Assembly (NCBI GenBank): GCA_009760855.2
Contig: WPIO01000153.1
Coordinates: 515,001 to 579,000 of the forward strand
Length of the DNA stretch: 64,000 nt
Origin: Cristatella mucedo
Taxonomy: Eukaryota > Bryozoa > Phylactolaemata > Cristatellidae
Reading direction: 5' to 3'
A model generated the notes under the pieces. It did not search any database. It was not told the DNA's origin and worked only from the letters and a program-made list of their open reading frames with translations. Each line of letters begins with the position of its first letter. The stretch's first letter is position 1. The translations under genes and the position numbers were made by a program. Below are positions 48,464 to 58,284 of the stretch, in pieces.

Positions 48464-49270
48464 ATGGCAGAGTTGGAGGCAACCATCATCCGTGATGAGC
48501 TAGCAGCCTCTGCTAAAGAAGTGAAAGAGCTGATTGAAGTTTCTGCCTTTGCCAAACCTGTGGTAAAGGAAAGCTCCACCAAAGCCGAGTCTCTTATTCA
48601 CGCCACCTCTAAATTGCTCGCTAGAGCCACTTAAGGTGACTGCAAGGGCTTTGAGAAATCGGTTTCATTTGTGGCTGCAGCCGGCTTTGCAGACTCTCTC
48701 AGAGCAGCCAGCGCCTGGCGAGCCTCCCGGCTGGCTGCTGCTGCTGCCGAAGAGGCACGAGCTGATGCACAGACAGCCAGGGAAACTGCCAGCCAGGTGG
48801 CCAAGATCGTAGGCGTCGAGGCCAGATCGGTGGCCACGGCTAGAATTATTGCCAAACTTTCAAATGAACTCCCCGACCCAATCGCTGCCACCAGAGCCAG
48901 GTGGCACGAACGTGGCATCGCCGGCAGTGACGACTCCCTCGTCGAAATTGCCGGCGACTTGGTAAGAAGCCTGCAGTTAGGAGACGGTGCGAACCACATC
49001 GATTCAGCCGAGGCTAACTGGCAGGGTTCAGACGCCAACATGAAGGAGGCCATACAGCTGGCCGAATTGGACAGCATTCGGTTGGAAGAACGGTCGAAGA
49101 AAGCAATAACGGCAGCCAACTTGCTTGCAGATGCTGCCGGAGCTTCAGCTAAGTCTGTGGCCGGTATTGCCAATGCTGCTGCCGACTTAGTTGGCACAGT
49201 AGTGATGGGCAAATCGGTGGCCGTAGCCAAGGCCGACAACCTGCCCTTTTGCCCTTCTGACCGGGCATAG
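48464..49270 (+). CDS. alanine-rich helical protein, one in-frame stop
   Basis: A single frame of 269 codons from ATG (48464) to TAG (49270), broken only by TAA at 48632. It starts MAELEATIIRDELAASAKEV and contains AASAWRASRLAAAAAEEARA, DAQTARETASQVAKIVG, HERGIAGSDDSLVEIAGDL, SAEANWQGSDANMKEAIQLA and AAGASAKSVAGIANAAADLV. There is no signal peptide, membrane segment or Cys-rich part. Regular Ala with Lys/Glu suggests amphipathic helices or coiled coil. Copy A reads through the stop position, so the ancestral frame was longer. The module SAxANWQxSxAxMKEAxxLAE recurs in copies B and C. I recognise no family. Confidence 0.5.
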
Positions 49271-49635
49271 AAATATGCTAAAAGGGCAAACAGTGCCGAT
49301 CAGGTCACAAATGTTGCACAAAATAGATAGAGTTGCTGGCAGGCGAAGCTAAAGGGACCTGAAAATCCCTTGCCACGGCCACGACTAAACTCTTAAATAC
49401 TTTAAGGGTCAACTCTACAGAATCTCCACAGGAGCCACAGCCAAAGCAGCAGTCATGGTAAGTCAGGCTATCTAGCAGCAGCACCAAGGCCAACTGCCCT
49501 AAGAGCATGCAGCACATCCCCGAGCGACAGCACCATACTGCTGCATATGTGCCGACCAAATTCATTGCCAGATTTCTGGCGAGAGCGACTGAAGCTGACT
49601 CATATGGCTGTGAGAAAGCTATTTTGCAGGCAATG

Positions 49636-49770
49636 ATAATAATATTATAAAGGCATTTGAAAAGTGCGCTCAAATCACTCGATCACTTTCTTGGTGCTTT
49701 TCACTTGCTCCAAAAAGAAACGCAATTAAACGGTGAGTAATATAAAGCTCGGTAAACAACACGAACAACC
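49636..49770 (-). mobile_element. L2-A 3' tail within the alanine-rich unit
   Basis: AAT-type repeats, then 'aaagtgcgctcaaatcactcgatcactttcttggtgcttttcacttgctcc' and 'ggtgagtaatataaagctcggtaaacaac', i.e. antisense L2-A 3' end. A matching junction ('ggaaaacaacatgaacaacc') is present in copy B at 47835. Confidence 0.7.
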
Positions 49771-50462
49771 TAGATAGGGGTGGCATGCAATGGGTCAGCA
49801 TGCAAGTTTGCTTTTGCCAGCCATGTCGAAGGTCTGAGGGTGACCAGAGCCTATCGGCTGGGCAGTGCTGCTACCGAAAGTGCCCAATTCAAGTTCGGCT
49901 CAGGCCGACTGCCAATCGAAGGAAGCGGCAATGAAGGAGGTTAACAAGCTGGCCGAAAAAGAGTGAACCGATGCCGATCTACTTTTTCAACCAGCTAATG
50001 CTGATAAATATGATATGATGTGCCGGTCTCAAAATGTCTTTGAACTGTGACCGTTATGTGTCATTTTGTTTAGTTATTTGGTTCACGGTGTGGGATACAT
50101 TGATCCAAGTGGCCTGCATTTATTGAGGGGTTTGCCATATTTCTAGTGACTGGTATATCAGTTGATTTGATGATAAAGCAATATTTGGCTGACACTTCCC
50201 CCCCCCGTGCTATTTGTTACCTTGAATTTTAATGGTCATCAGAAGGTCAACACGGCAGCTATTTTAATCAAACAACAGCTTATGTTACAATTGTTTTTTG
50301 TGCCAAATTTAATGCCACTCGTTCAATTGATCTTTGCACAACATCAATAAATGTGATTTTGGGGGGAAAACCCATTTGGTAGGGCACATAACTCTCACTA
50401 CTGTTCGACTTTGGTTATCAAAACGATGTGTACAGTTACTACGGTCTCAAATGAGGAACAGC

Positions 50463-50512
50463 AGCACACACATACACACACACACACAAACACACACACA
50501 CAAACATGCATG
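50463..50512. repeat. (CA)n microsatellite
   Basis: About 50 bp of CA with AAA interruptions. Confidence 0.95.
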
Positions 50513-51131
50513 CCAATGGGCAGTACACATAAGCACCAATTATCCTTCTTATATAACCTTCGTGCCACCTTCAAGTCTGACAAGTATAAGTGCATTTGAC
50601 AAAACACTACTCAACAAGAAACAGCAATGGTAGACTGAAGCAGCCACTGGATCAACTTGCATTAGGTGTGTCTGCATACTACTGACACAGCCAAAACTCA
50701 GTCTGAACCACGAGCTACTAGCAGACTGGCCTTTAGTACATCATGGCAGCAGCGCCATTTATCAATATAGATGATGCTGTCTGCCAGGCAGACGAGTGGA
50801 TAACGAAAGCACTCTAGTAGGTAAGCCACAACCAGTGCATTCACTCAAGTGTGCACAGCTTAGCAGGGAAATTCTGAATCATTGAAGTACTGGACGCAAA
50901 AACACGCAAAATATGGCAGCTATCCAAAAGTCACATCAAAGCTCAAAGCAGGCAGCTCTCAAAGCATTGCTATGCCTATTTCGAAGAGAACATACCAAAT
51001 AGAAGTAGAATAGCATCGAGGCCATTTCTCGGGGCGACAGCTCAGTGATGAGATGAGGTACCATTTACTCAAGCAAGCAAATCGCCATTGCTGTAGCAAG
51101 CACACTGCTTACCGAGACTGCCATAGAGTTC

Positions 51132-51568
51132 TTAAATGGTAGTGTGAGTGCTGAGATGCTGAGCTAATCCAGTGATTGGTGGACGAAGCTTGATGACAGA
51201 AGCAGCAACTAGCTTCCTAGGAAAACAGTGACATCCGGGTAAGGGACATCGACGAGTCATGAGCAGCAGGAAAATACGATAAGAATAAAAGAGGATACCA
51301 GCAGCTAGTGCAACGGCACAGAGTAGACCATCGGAAGGCGACCGAGCCTGTGCCTCACCTGAGGCATGCACTGTGGCCGAGCTGTGTGTGTGTCTAAAAC
51401 AGTGTATGAATATTTTCCTCAACCTTGAGGGTCCCATTGCAGACAGATGATGCACAGCTGCTTGAGGCATAACAGTGTACATGAATTTAATTGCCCAAGG
51501 CACTAGAGCTGACAGCAGACGTTCTTCAATGTGGACCAAGCAACTCAATGATAGAATCATTCTTAATG
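51132..51568 (-). CDS. exon(s) J of unknown multi-exon gene
   Basis: Minus frame open from an acceptor TTGCTCAG (51569) through a donor TCAG|GTGAGG at 51358, and still open beyond to a TAA at 51132. The part before the donor reads LVHIEERLLSALVPWAIKF, MYTVMPQAAVHHLSAMG and SRLRKIFIHCF. Either the donor is used (exon 51359-51568) or the frame ends at 51132. It follows exon H of the same strand. The product is unknown. Confidence 0.45.
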
Positions 51569-51739
51569 CTGAGCAATTTGAAAATAAATCAACTAATACG
51601 TTTTGGCATCATACACTTGTGTGAAACTGGGTGACCCAAGGCAGCAAATTCTTGCGGTTGACCACTGCTCAAGCTCCAAAACTATGCAGCTGCCATACAA
51701 CCGTTCCTACGATAGATTGTTTATGTAGTAAATGTACAC

Positions 51740-51794
51740 GTACGACCAACATGATTCAAGCTCTGAAAATGGAAGCATTCGATGAGAACCTGCC
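51740..51794 (-). CDS. possible exon I of unknown gene
   Basis: Acceptor GTGTTTTAG; the first base completes the Arg codon left by exon H. Reads AGSHRMLPFSELESCWSY. The donor is weak (TAC|GTGTAC), and its end phase does not fit exon J. Confidence 0.3.
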
Positions 51795-51892
51795 CTAAAA
51801 CACCATCGAGCTGTCGTGCTGCTGGCCCAGGTTGCGCTCAGCTCAAGGAATATTATCGTGCAAAGCACAGCAAGCTCAGCTGCTGCACTAAC

Positions 51893-52005
51893 CTTTGCAT
51901 GTAAAGCCTGACAATGTGTACAAGGGATACAGTTACATGCAAGAAGATCCAGCCACTGCATGGCTGACACACAGAATCTGCCAGATTAGGTCCAACTCGA
52001 AATGG
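51893..52005 (-). CDS. exon H of unknown multi-exon gene
   Basis: 113-nt minus exon, acceptor TACCACACAG and donor AAAG|GTTAGT. Reads PFRVGPNLADSVCQPCSGW, then IFLHVTVSLVHIVRLYMQ. The second half is hydrophobic enough to be a buried helix or strand. Phase 0 start fits exon G; intron G-H is 92 bp. Confidence 0.6.
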
Positions 52006-52097
52006 CTGTGTGGTAGAGGCACATAGGTTTGAACAAGCGCGTAAGAATTCGACAGAGCTACAGGCTAGCAGCAACACTGCTATAGGCAAAGCTTTAC

Positions 52098-52211
52098 GTG
52101 ATTAAGCAGGCTTCGGAGACAGGTGGGGCTGATCAGTACCAAGCCTGCAGGCTCTGCTTGAGTAGCCACCAAGATACACAGATCCAATGCATCCACAGGC
52201 AGGGCAAACAT
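52098..52211 (-). CDS. exon G of unknown multi-exon gene
   Basis: 114 nt, exactly 38 codons. Acceptor GGTTACTCAG, donor CAC|GTAAAG. Reads MFALPVDALDLCILVATQ, then AEPAGLVLISPTCLRSLLNH. Leucine-rich helical character. Intron to exon F is only 49 bp. Confidence 0.6.
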
Positions 52212-52260
52212 CTGAGTAACCGGAACTATTGGGCCTTCATACCTTTATCTACGACCTTAC

Positions 52261-52342
52261 CATGAATAGCATGCAATAAAAACTTGGTGCTGGCTTGACA
52301 TCAGTCACACCAGCACGAAGCATGCTTGCTTGGGAGGAGCCG
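52261..52342 (-). CDS. exon F of unknown multi-exon gene
   Basis: 82 nt. Acceptor GTGAACTAG, donor ATG|GTAAGG. Its first base completes a Tyr codon begun in exon E. Reads GSSQASMLRAGVTDVKPA, then PSFYCMLFM, and ends in phase 0. Confidence 0.6.
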
Positions 52343-52698
52343 CTAGTTCACAGGCGATACCGTCAATTTCAACAAAGCAAGTGCAGCAACAATCTTGCTG
52401 ACCTTGGTTCAGACATTGTACACAAACCTTGGACACATGCAAATCAATATTTTCATATCGGCTATCAATTGAGCCTTTAATTCAGTAGGCTCCACTCATT
52501 ATCGAAGAATTGATATTACATATCTATTCGTTATACTTTCTGAGTTATAGGGACGAAATAATGGTTACCATGTTCCTGACCCTGGGAGCATGTACTTGAA
52601 TGCATAACAAAGGCAAATCAGCTAGTGGAGGCTTAGAAATCAACACTGCACCAACCAATAGTAGCACAGCCAACCATCGCTCCCAGAGCTGTACTCAC

Positions 52699-52804
52699 TA
52701 AGCAGGAAAAGCCGAACTGGGGCACCTAGTCCACACATGCTTGCCTACATAAGGATTTACAGGCTCTGGGCCAGGTGCCTGATTTACTCTTTCCACCACA
52801 GGAG
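52699..52804 (-). CDS. exon E of unknown multi-exon gene
   Basis: 106 nt. Acceptor CTTGATTTCAG, consensus donor GTGAGT. Reads PVVERVNQAPGPEPVNPYVG, then KHVWTRCPSSAFPA: a proline-rich, loop-like stretch. Its first 2 nt complete an Ala codon begun in exon D. Confidence 0.65.
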
Positions 52805-53141
52805 CTGAAATCAAGTGGCGCTGCATGGTCGGGAGTGCTTGGCTGCATTGTATGAAGGGTTCCAGAACAATGCGACAGCAGCAACTGAACAACCGAAAAG
52901 CACTGAGGATAGTGAACTAGGGATCAGACTGTGCAGTGCTAGCTCTACCGGCAGCAGCAGCAAGGGGAGGTTGCAGCTGAGAGCAGTATGGAAACAGTGC
53001 CATAGACAAGCGAACATGCACTTTATTAACCACACAATGCATACACTAGACACAGATTTACTAGAAAAGATCTAAGCTTGATACCACACAGACAGGAGGC
53101 AAACCAGTTATAGCTATGTCAACCATCGAGTGTTGCTGTAC

Positions 53142-53265
53142 CTCTAAATTTTGGCAAACCAAGATTCATGATGTCGCCTCCATCGACCTGCAAAGCAAAT
53201 GCGTGCAGATGCTGTTGGTTGCTGACGACCAGTGCACAGCATGTCACCGCCAAGCACAAGCATTC
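53142..53265 (-). CDS. exon D of unknown multi-exon gene
   Basis: 124 nt. Strong acceptor CTTCTTTTGTTCACCAG, donor GAG|GTACAG. Reads ECLCLAVTCCALVVSNQQ, HLHAFALQVDGGDIMNLG and LPKFR. Starts in phase 0 and ends in phase 1, matching exon E. Together D-E-F-G-H form a chain of five exons with four matching phases. That is the main support for this gene. Confidence 0.65.
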
Positions 53266-53309
53266 CTGGTGAACAAAAGAAGGGCCATTGACCTGAGGAC
53301 TTCAAGCTA

Positions 53310-53487
53310 CTTGCATTCTGACCCTGTGCATGTCCCTCCTAACCATTATTCTTGTTGTTTATTGAGCTTTCTCTCACTGACTGTTCGACCGTGCTGCCTT
53401 TGCAGCAATTGTAAAGCACCTAGAAATAAATTCAGTTCTCTGAAACCGCTTTATCAAATGCCTTATTATTATTATTTTTATTATTAC
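53310..53487 (+). mobile_element. L2-A LINE 3' UTR and tail
   Basis: 'ctgaccctgtgcatgtccctcctaacc', 'gttgtttattgagc', 'tttgcagcaattgtaaagcacctag' and (TTA)n from 53462. It is inserted in an intron, antisense to the unknown gene. Confidence 0.85.
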
Positions 53488-53822
53488 TAATGAAACATCC
53501 ACAACGCTGCAATGCGAAGCATGCAAAAAGTATTGAACCACTGCTGTCGTATTCAGAAGGGCCTCGAATGTAAGAGATTCCTTCAAAACAAACCCACTGA
53601 CTCGGAAAAACTCAGCACTCCCAAAACTCCCATTTCCAAGCACATTCTGGCTAGCCCATCAAACGTCCTATTAAATAGTGTCGGCTGCATGCAATGCTTT
53701 GGCCTGCTGCTGTAACCTCATCGGAGTTTCCATGAAAATGACATTACAAACGATGGGCCCCTTCTCATTCCAACGTCTAAGACACAGCCCATCACTGAGC
53801 CATTCAGCTAATTGCTGCTTGC

Positions 53823-53895
53823 CCAGCACTCATTCTCTTCTCGATGATTGGCCAATACGATGCATGCCTCTCGACATAGCTCAGCAAAGTAACAG
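53823..53895 (-). CDS. possible exon C of unknown multi-exon gene
   Basis: Acceptor GCCTCTAG. The first 2 nt complete the codon left open by exon B. Reads VTLLSYVERHASYWPIIEKR and MSAG, then runs into TGA at about 53805. No GT donor precedes the stop convincingly; a GC donor (GG|GCAAGC) is possible. At least one more exon must lie before exon D. Confidence 0.35.
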
Positions 53896-53949
53896 CTAGA
53901 GGCTATACCATCGACTCACATACAACATGAAAACATGAGCACACGTAAA

Positions 53950-54781
53950 AATAATAATAATAACAATGCACTTGATAACAATGCACTTGATAAAGCGCCA
54001 TCAGAGAACTCAATCTCTCTCTAATCGCATTTCATTTGAAGCATAGGGAAATGCGATTGAATGGTGAGTAATATCATGCTTGATAAACAAAGAAAATGGA
54101 AACTGTGGTTAGGGGTTACATGCACAGGGTCAGCATGCAAATTTGGTCGTTGGCAGCATGCACAGTGTCAGCTAGCATAAGCACATGAAGGACGAATCAC
54201 AGGGACCCACTAAATGCTGTCCTACATAGGAGTGCTTTCAAGTTCTTTCTAAATGTGGTCAAGTCAGGGGATGTTCTTATGCAAGTCGGGAGGGAGTCCC
54301 AGGCTTTGGGAGCATACGAACTAAGTCGTGGTCTCTAAAGGATTTAAGGTTTGTACGAGGTAGTGGTAAACTGTTGGATTCTGAAAAGCAGGCGGTACGA
54401 TGCTTGGCCTGATGGGGGAGTATTTCTGAGGGATAGGCTGGAGCCAAAGAATAAAGTGGCCTAAAAGTGAGCGACAAAACCTTGAAGTCAATCCATTGCT
54501 TTACTGGTAGCCAATGCATGTCGACGAGAAGTGGTTTAATGTGGCAACTGTGATGCTCACGACAGACAAGCCTAGTTGCTGAGTTTTGCACCAGCTGCTA
54601 TCGCCTGATCGCACATGCTGGTAGGCCAGTACGCAGTGTATTGCAGAAGTCGATAAGGGATGTCACGAATGCATGGACCAACTTGAACATGGTATCCTTA
54701 TTTAAACAGGCCCGAATTTTAGCAATGTTATGAAGCTGAAAATAGGCAGATTTGACTGTGGAGCAGATATGGTCGCCTAAA
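53950..54781 (-). mobile_element. L2-A LINE 3' end
   Basis: Tail (AAT repeats at 53950; 'aatgcacttgataa' duplicated at 53966 and 53982), 3' UTR, then the C-terminal block: AARLVCREHHSCHIKPLLV, MHWLPVKQWIDFKVLSLTF and LAPAYPSEILPHQAKHRT. The upstream block near 54600-54780 keeps the KSAYFQLHNIAKIRACLNKD stretch. It splits the intron downstream of exon B. Confidence 0.9.
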
Positions 54782-54844
54782 ATCAAACATACTCCGATCA
54801 AACATACTCCGTTCTAGTAAGAGTGGTATCACACAGCAGCTTAC

Positions 54845-54954
54845 CGGGTAATTCAGGATGGTCATCCCGTGCAGCACTTGCCAGGGACCAGATGCCATTA
54901 AAATGCTCACATGCATAGACTGTTGCACATGGTGGCAGCCACAAAGAAGCTGCC
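54845..54954 (-). CDS. exon B of unknown multi-exon gene
   Basis: 110 nt. Acceptor GTTCCTTCCACAG, donor CCCG|GTAAGC. Reads AASLWLPPCATVYACEHF, then NGIWSLASAARDDHPELP. Its first base completes the Arg codon of exon A. Intron A-B is 63 bp. Confidence 0.65.
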
Positions 54955-55017
54955 CTGTGGAAGGAACCAACGAATGCATTAACGGCAACTGCTGTCACTC
55001 TTTGCATTGTCACTCAC

Positions 55018-55209
55018 CTCTCCTTAGTGCAGAGACGGTTGGACTTGGTGTAGCGACATGTCTCAGAGGAGAGAGAGTATGTCATACCGATGCTGGTTTG
55101 ACTGAGCTCCACCATGCTAGCCAGCACGTTGGGGTTGCCAAAAGCGCTCAGCTTATGTATGCCTCCAATCGTCAAATGTTCTGCAGCTATGCGCATTATA
55201 ACTGATGAC
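55018..55209 (-). CDS. exon A of unknown multi-exon gene
   Basis: 192 nt. Acceptor AAGTTGTTTAG, consensus donor AGAG|GTGAGT. Reads SSVIMRIAAEHLTIGGIHKL, SAFGNPNVLASMVELSQTSI, GMTYSLSSETCRYTKSN and RLCTKE. This looks like a soluble folded segment with helix and loop, not a repeat product. I do not recognise the family. Confidence 0.65.
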
Positions 55210-55218
55210 CTAAACAAC

Positions 55219-55308
55219 TTATTTTGCTTGCTCAGTCAGAAGGTCGTCACGAATTGCGGCTCTGTCGTCTGAGGACATGTGAGCACTACGTTTGAGCACT
55301 GACTCTTT
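55219..55308 (-). CDS. possible exon upstream of A, ends in a stop
   Basis: After acceptor TTCTTCCTTAAG the minus frame reads KKESVLKRSAHMSSDDRAAI and RDDLLTEQAK, then TAA. It is strongly protein-like yet stops 10 bp before exon A, in a different frame. It could be the C-terminus of a neighbouring gene, a cassette, or the same gene with a 1-nt assembly error. Confidence 0.35.
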   Translation of the reverse strand, partial: KESVLKRSAHMSSDDRAAIRDDLLTEQAK

Positions 55309-55963
55309 CTTAAGGAAGAAAGATGACTAACCACTACATACTTTGCCATGCCATGCCAAGCAGTCAGATATATTAGGGATAGATATGAGAGAGATTATGG
55401 ATTGATACGAGAAATATTATGGATATGCATCACATACATTAGTAATTTATACCAGAGGTTCTAGAGATCACTACCTGTGGACTTGCCGACTAAAAGTAAA
55501 ATTACATGTCTAGTACAGGATACCTTCAGAAGTACTTATCGTAATCTTGCTACAGAGAATGACAGACTGGCTTTCTTGCTTTGATCAGTCAAGATTACAT
55601 GTAAATATTGGAGATGTTGGACCTGCAAGCAGTACTCAGCAGTATACCAGCAACATCGTCTTAGGGCAACACCCGGCTAACGATCAAGAATGCTTGGATG
55701 GTCTCTAACAAAGTGCACACGAAAGAATGGTGCTTTTCCACGACATATAGGGTAGGTGGGTGTGCTCGAAGCAAATTCGCCACTATAAGACAGTCTTTGG
55801 GTCCTCAGACACTCAAACACAACCCCATCCAACAAGCGATACTAACTTGGCTAGAGGGAGATGGAAACATATTATAACACTTCAGAGCCAACCATCTCTC
55901 TAATGGCAGAGCACATTAGCTCTCTCACGGTGCATGAATGTGCTGAACCAGCTTAGCTGTCAC

Positions 55964-56046
55964 CTGAGTGAAACATGAGCAAGTTGGCCTGCTCAGCTAT
56001 TGGTCTGGCACGACAACTTGCTCTCAAGGGGAGCACAGGACGTGAG
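55964..56046 (-). CDS. possible upstream exon of unknown gene
   Basis: Acceptor TGCACCACCAG, donor TCAG|GTGACA. Reads SRPVLPLRASCRARPIAEQ, then ANLLMFHS. A second protein-like stretch (YLQLAQKYMERPSYPAE, about 56138-56189) lies further upstream. Phases between these pieces do not all agree, so the 5' part of the gene is unresolved. Confidence 0.3.
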
Positions 56047-56294
56047 CTGGTGGTGCACATGCAGCAAAGCTTGGCCTGCACACTAACCAGCATCTGCTGA
56101 GCTACACAAACGCTTTATATCATATAAGACTCTCAACTTCTGCCGGATATGAAGGCCTTTCCATGTATTTCTGAGCCAACTGCAGGTAGCTAAAGGTGGC
56201 CACTGTTGACTGGCATGCATGCAAAGCTATATAGGTGAAGAGACTATACCAATACGGGCAGTGATAGCCCATGAGGTAAGGTAGCCAGTCTTCT

Positions 56295-56400
56295 CACACA
56301 CATGCATGCACACACACAGACACACACAAACACATACACACACAGACACACACATATACACACAGAGGCAAAGACACATATAAAAACACACACACATACA
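56295..56400. repeat. (CA)n microsatellite with interruptions
   Basis: Imperfect CACACA/CAGACA/CATACA tract of about 105 bp. Confidence 0.9.
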
Positions 56401-56457
56401 CCGGCAAAGAAACATAAATACATGCATAGTTTTCCGAATGAGAAGACTTGGTAATGA

Positions 56458-57175
56458 GAATAATTATTATAATAACAAATTTGCCTAGCGCCTTCAGCAA
56501 ACTGAATCTCTCTCTAGCCACTATACAGATGATGTATACAGATGCTGTATGCATTACCAAATGATTGGTAAGCAGTGTAATCAGTTTCTTTTACAGGAAG
56601 GAGGAATCCCAAAAAGCTACCAACTGCAGGAACAAAGGGTTTATTTTAAGATCCTTTATATTGTTATCATTTCAAGGGACGTTGAGTAGTAAGGTATGAC
56701 TGTAGTGAGTTCCAGGGCTTAGGACCATACGAACTAAAGGCACGATCTGCCAACGTTTTCAGGTTCGATGAGGTACAGCTAAATGACTTGTCAGAAAATC
56801 GGGTTCCAGGTTTCTTAGCCTTGGGGAGCAGTTCTGATAGGTAGGCTGGAGTCAGAGAATGAAAAGACCAAGAAGTAAGTGACCGAACCTTGATGTTTAT
56901 GTCGGTGAGCCATGATGGCACACCGGGTAAGGTGGTTGCGATTTACGACCTTGATGGTGGGTTCGAATCCTGCAGTGGGCAATTCTTTCTCGACACTGCA
57001 AGCAGTGCTGATAGCCGTAAAGGGTTTCGCGTCTCTACGCAAAAGAGGCTGTTTGATCATCTAGTATTTTTTAATACACGTAGTTTGATTGGGAGCTAGT
57101 GCAGGTCGGTTAGAAAAGGTGCCATGGGGCCACTGACATCCTGGCTACAGGCAAGCTTAATGAGTAGTAATTTCC
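56458..57175 (-). mobile_element. diverged L2-A LINE with nested SINE
   Basis: AAT-type tail and a 'ctagcgccttcagcaaactgaatctctctctagcc' hairpin, then on the minus strand LTSWSFHSLTPAYLSELLP, TRFSDKSFSCTSSNLKTL and ADRAFSSYGPKPWNSLQ. Diverged from the other copies, so perhaps a subfamily. A SINE is inserted at 56906-57075; L2 sequence resumes with 'tttgattgggagctagtgcag'. Confidence 0.8.
56906..57075 (+). mobile_element. tRNA-derived SINE (family 2), nested in L2-A
   Basis: 'gtgagccatgatggcacaccgggtaag' then B-box GGGTTCGAATCC at 56960-56971 (perfect consensus), then 'acactgcaagcagtgctgatagccgtaaag' and 'aaaagaggctg'. Matches the copy at 21.15 kb. Confidence 0.85.
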
Positions 57176-57654
57176 AGATAGGCCCATGTATAAATAAAAA
57201 AGGAATTCAGAGTTGGCGCCTTGCAAACCAGGGCGCTGTTATCTACTGAAAGCAATGATCCATATGCTTAAAAGTATGAAAGAGAGCAATTGCTGGCAAA
57301 TATATACACAATTATTCCCTGAAATGTGCTCACAATCCATTATTGCTTACATGAAAAATACGTAGTCCAAGAACTAGAAGCTACAAATATAACTTTTAAA
57401 TAGCTCCTGTCCAAAGTAGATAGAGTTAATTGTAGTTAGCAATCAGGAGTCGGGCAGGCTGACTAAATTTGTCCATCCTGCAAGTATAATCTCGGTCGGC
57501 AAAGAACCGGCCCGTAACTGCTACCTCCCCTAGCATATAAGAAAAGAGTGGGGAATGAGGAAGGCAAAGATTAAAAAACCATGAACTACCAAAAACGTCG
57601 TTCAGGAATTATAATCGGTTTTCTAGAGAGCCGGAAAGTGAACAATTATCTCAC

Positions 57655-58275
57655 TAGACTGGCCTACCGGCATGTGTGATCAGGCGATTGCAGCTGGTGC
57701 ACAACTCTGCAGCTAGGCTTGTCTGTCGTGAGCCTCACAGTTGCCACATCACACCCCTTCTCGCCGACCTGCACTTGCTACCAGTCAAGCAACGGATTGA
57801 CTTCAAGGTTTTGTCGCTCACTTTTAGGTCATTTCATTCTTTGGCTCCAACCTATCTCTCAGATCAACTCCTCCACCAGGCCAAGCATCGTAATACCCAC
57901 TTTTCGGAATCCAACAGTCTACCAATACCTCGTACAAACCTCAAATACTTTGGAGACCGTGCATTTAGTTCGTATGCTCCCAAAGCCTGGGACTCCCTCC
58001 CGACTTGCATCAGAACATCCCCTGACCTGACCACATTTAAAAAGAACTTAAAAACACGCCTATTTAGGACAGCATTTAGTGGGTCCCTGTGACCCATCCT
58101 TATGTGCTTATGCTTGCTGACACTGTGCATGCCGCCACCGACCACATTTGCATGCTGACCCTGTGCATGTCACCCTTAACCATGTTATTCATGTTGTTTG
58201 TTTATCAAGCATGATATTAAGTTCTCTGAGGGCGTTTTATCAAGTGCAATATTATTATTATTATTATTATTATTA
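57655..58275 (+). mobile_element. L2-A LINE 3' end with 138-codon open frame
   Basis: Open frame 57676-58092 with LQLVHNSAARLVCREPHSC, HITPLLADLHLLPVKQRIDF, KVLSLTFRSFHSLAPTYLSD, FGDRAFSSYAPKAWDSLPT and TSPDLTTFKKNLKTRLF. The 3' UTR is truncated before the hairpin ('atgatattaagttctctgagggcg') and ends in (TTA)n at 58245-58275. Relatively young. Confidence 0.9.
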
Positions 58276-58284
58276 CTCACCATC

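Larger units (their letters stand above)
48275..49990 (+). repeat. alanine-rich repeat unit, copy C (most complete)
   Basis: Order: L2-A coding fragment (48340-48420), alanine-rich ORF (48464-49270), a degraded continuation (49300-49520), an antisense L2-A tail (49636-49770), and the second alanine-rich module (49775-49990). The same L2-A-to-ORF junction ('acttt(t/g)aggttgaattcctattcgg') occurs in inverted copy A, so the fusion predates their duplication. Confidence 0.75.
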
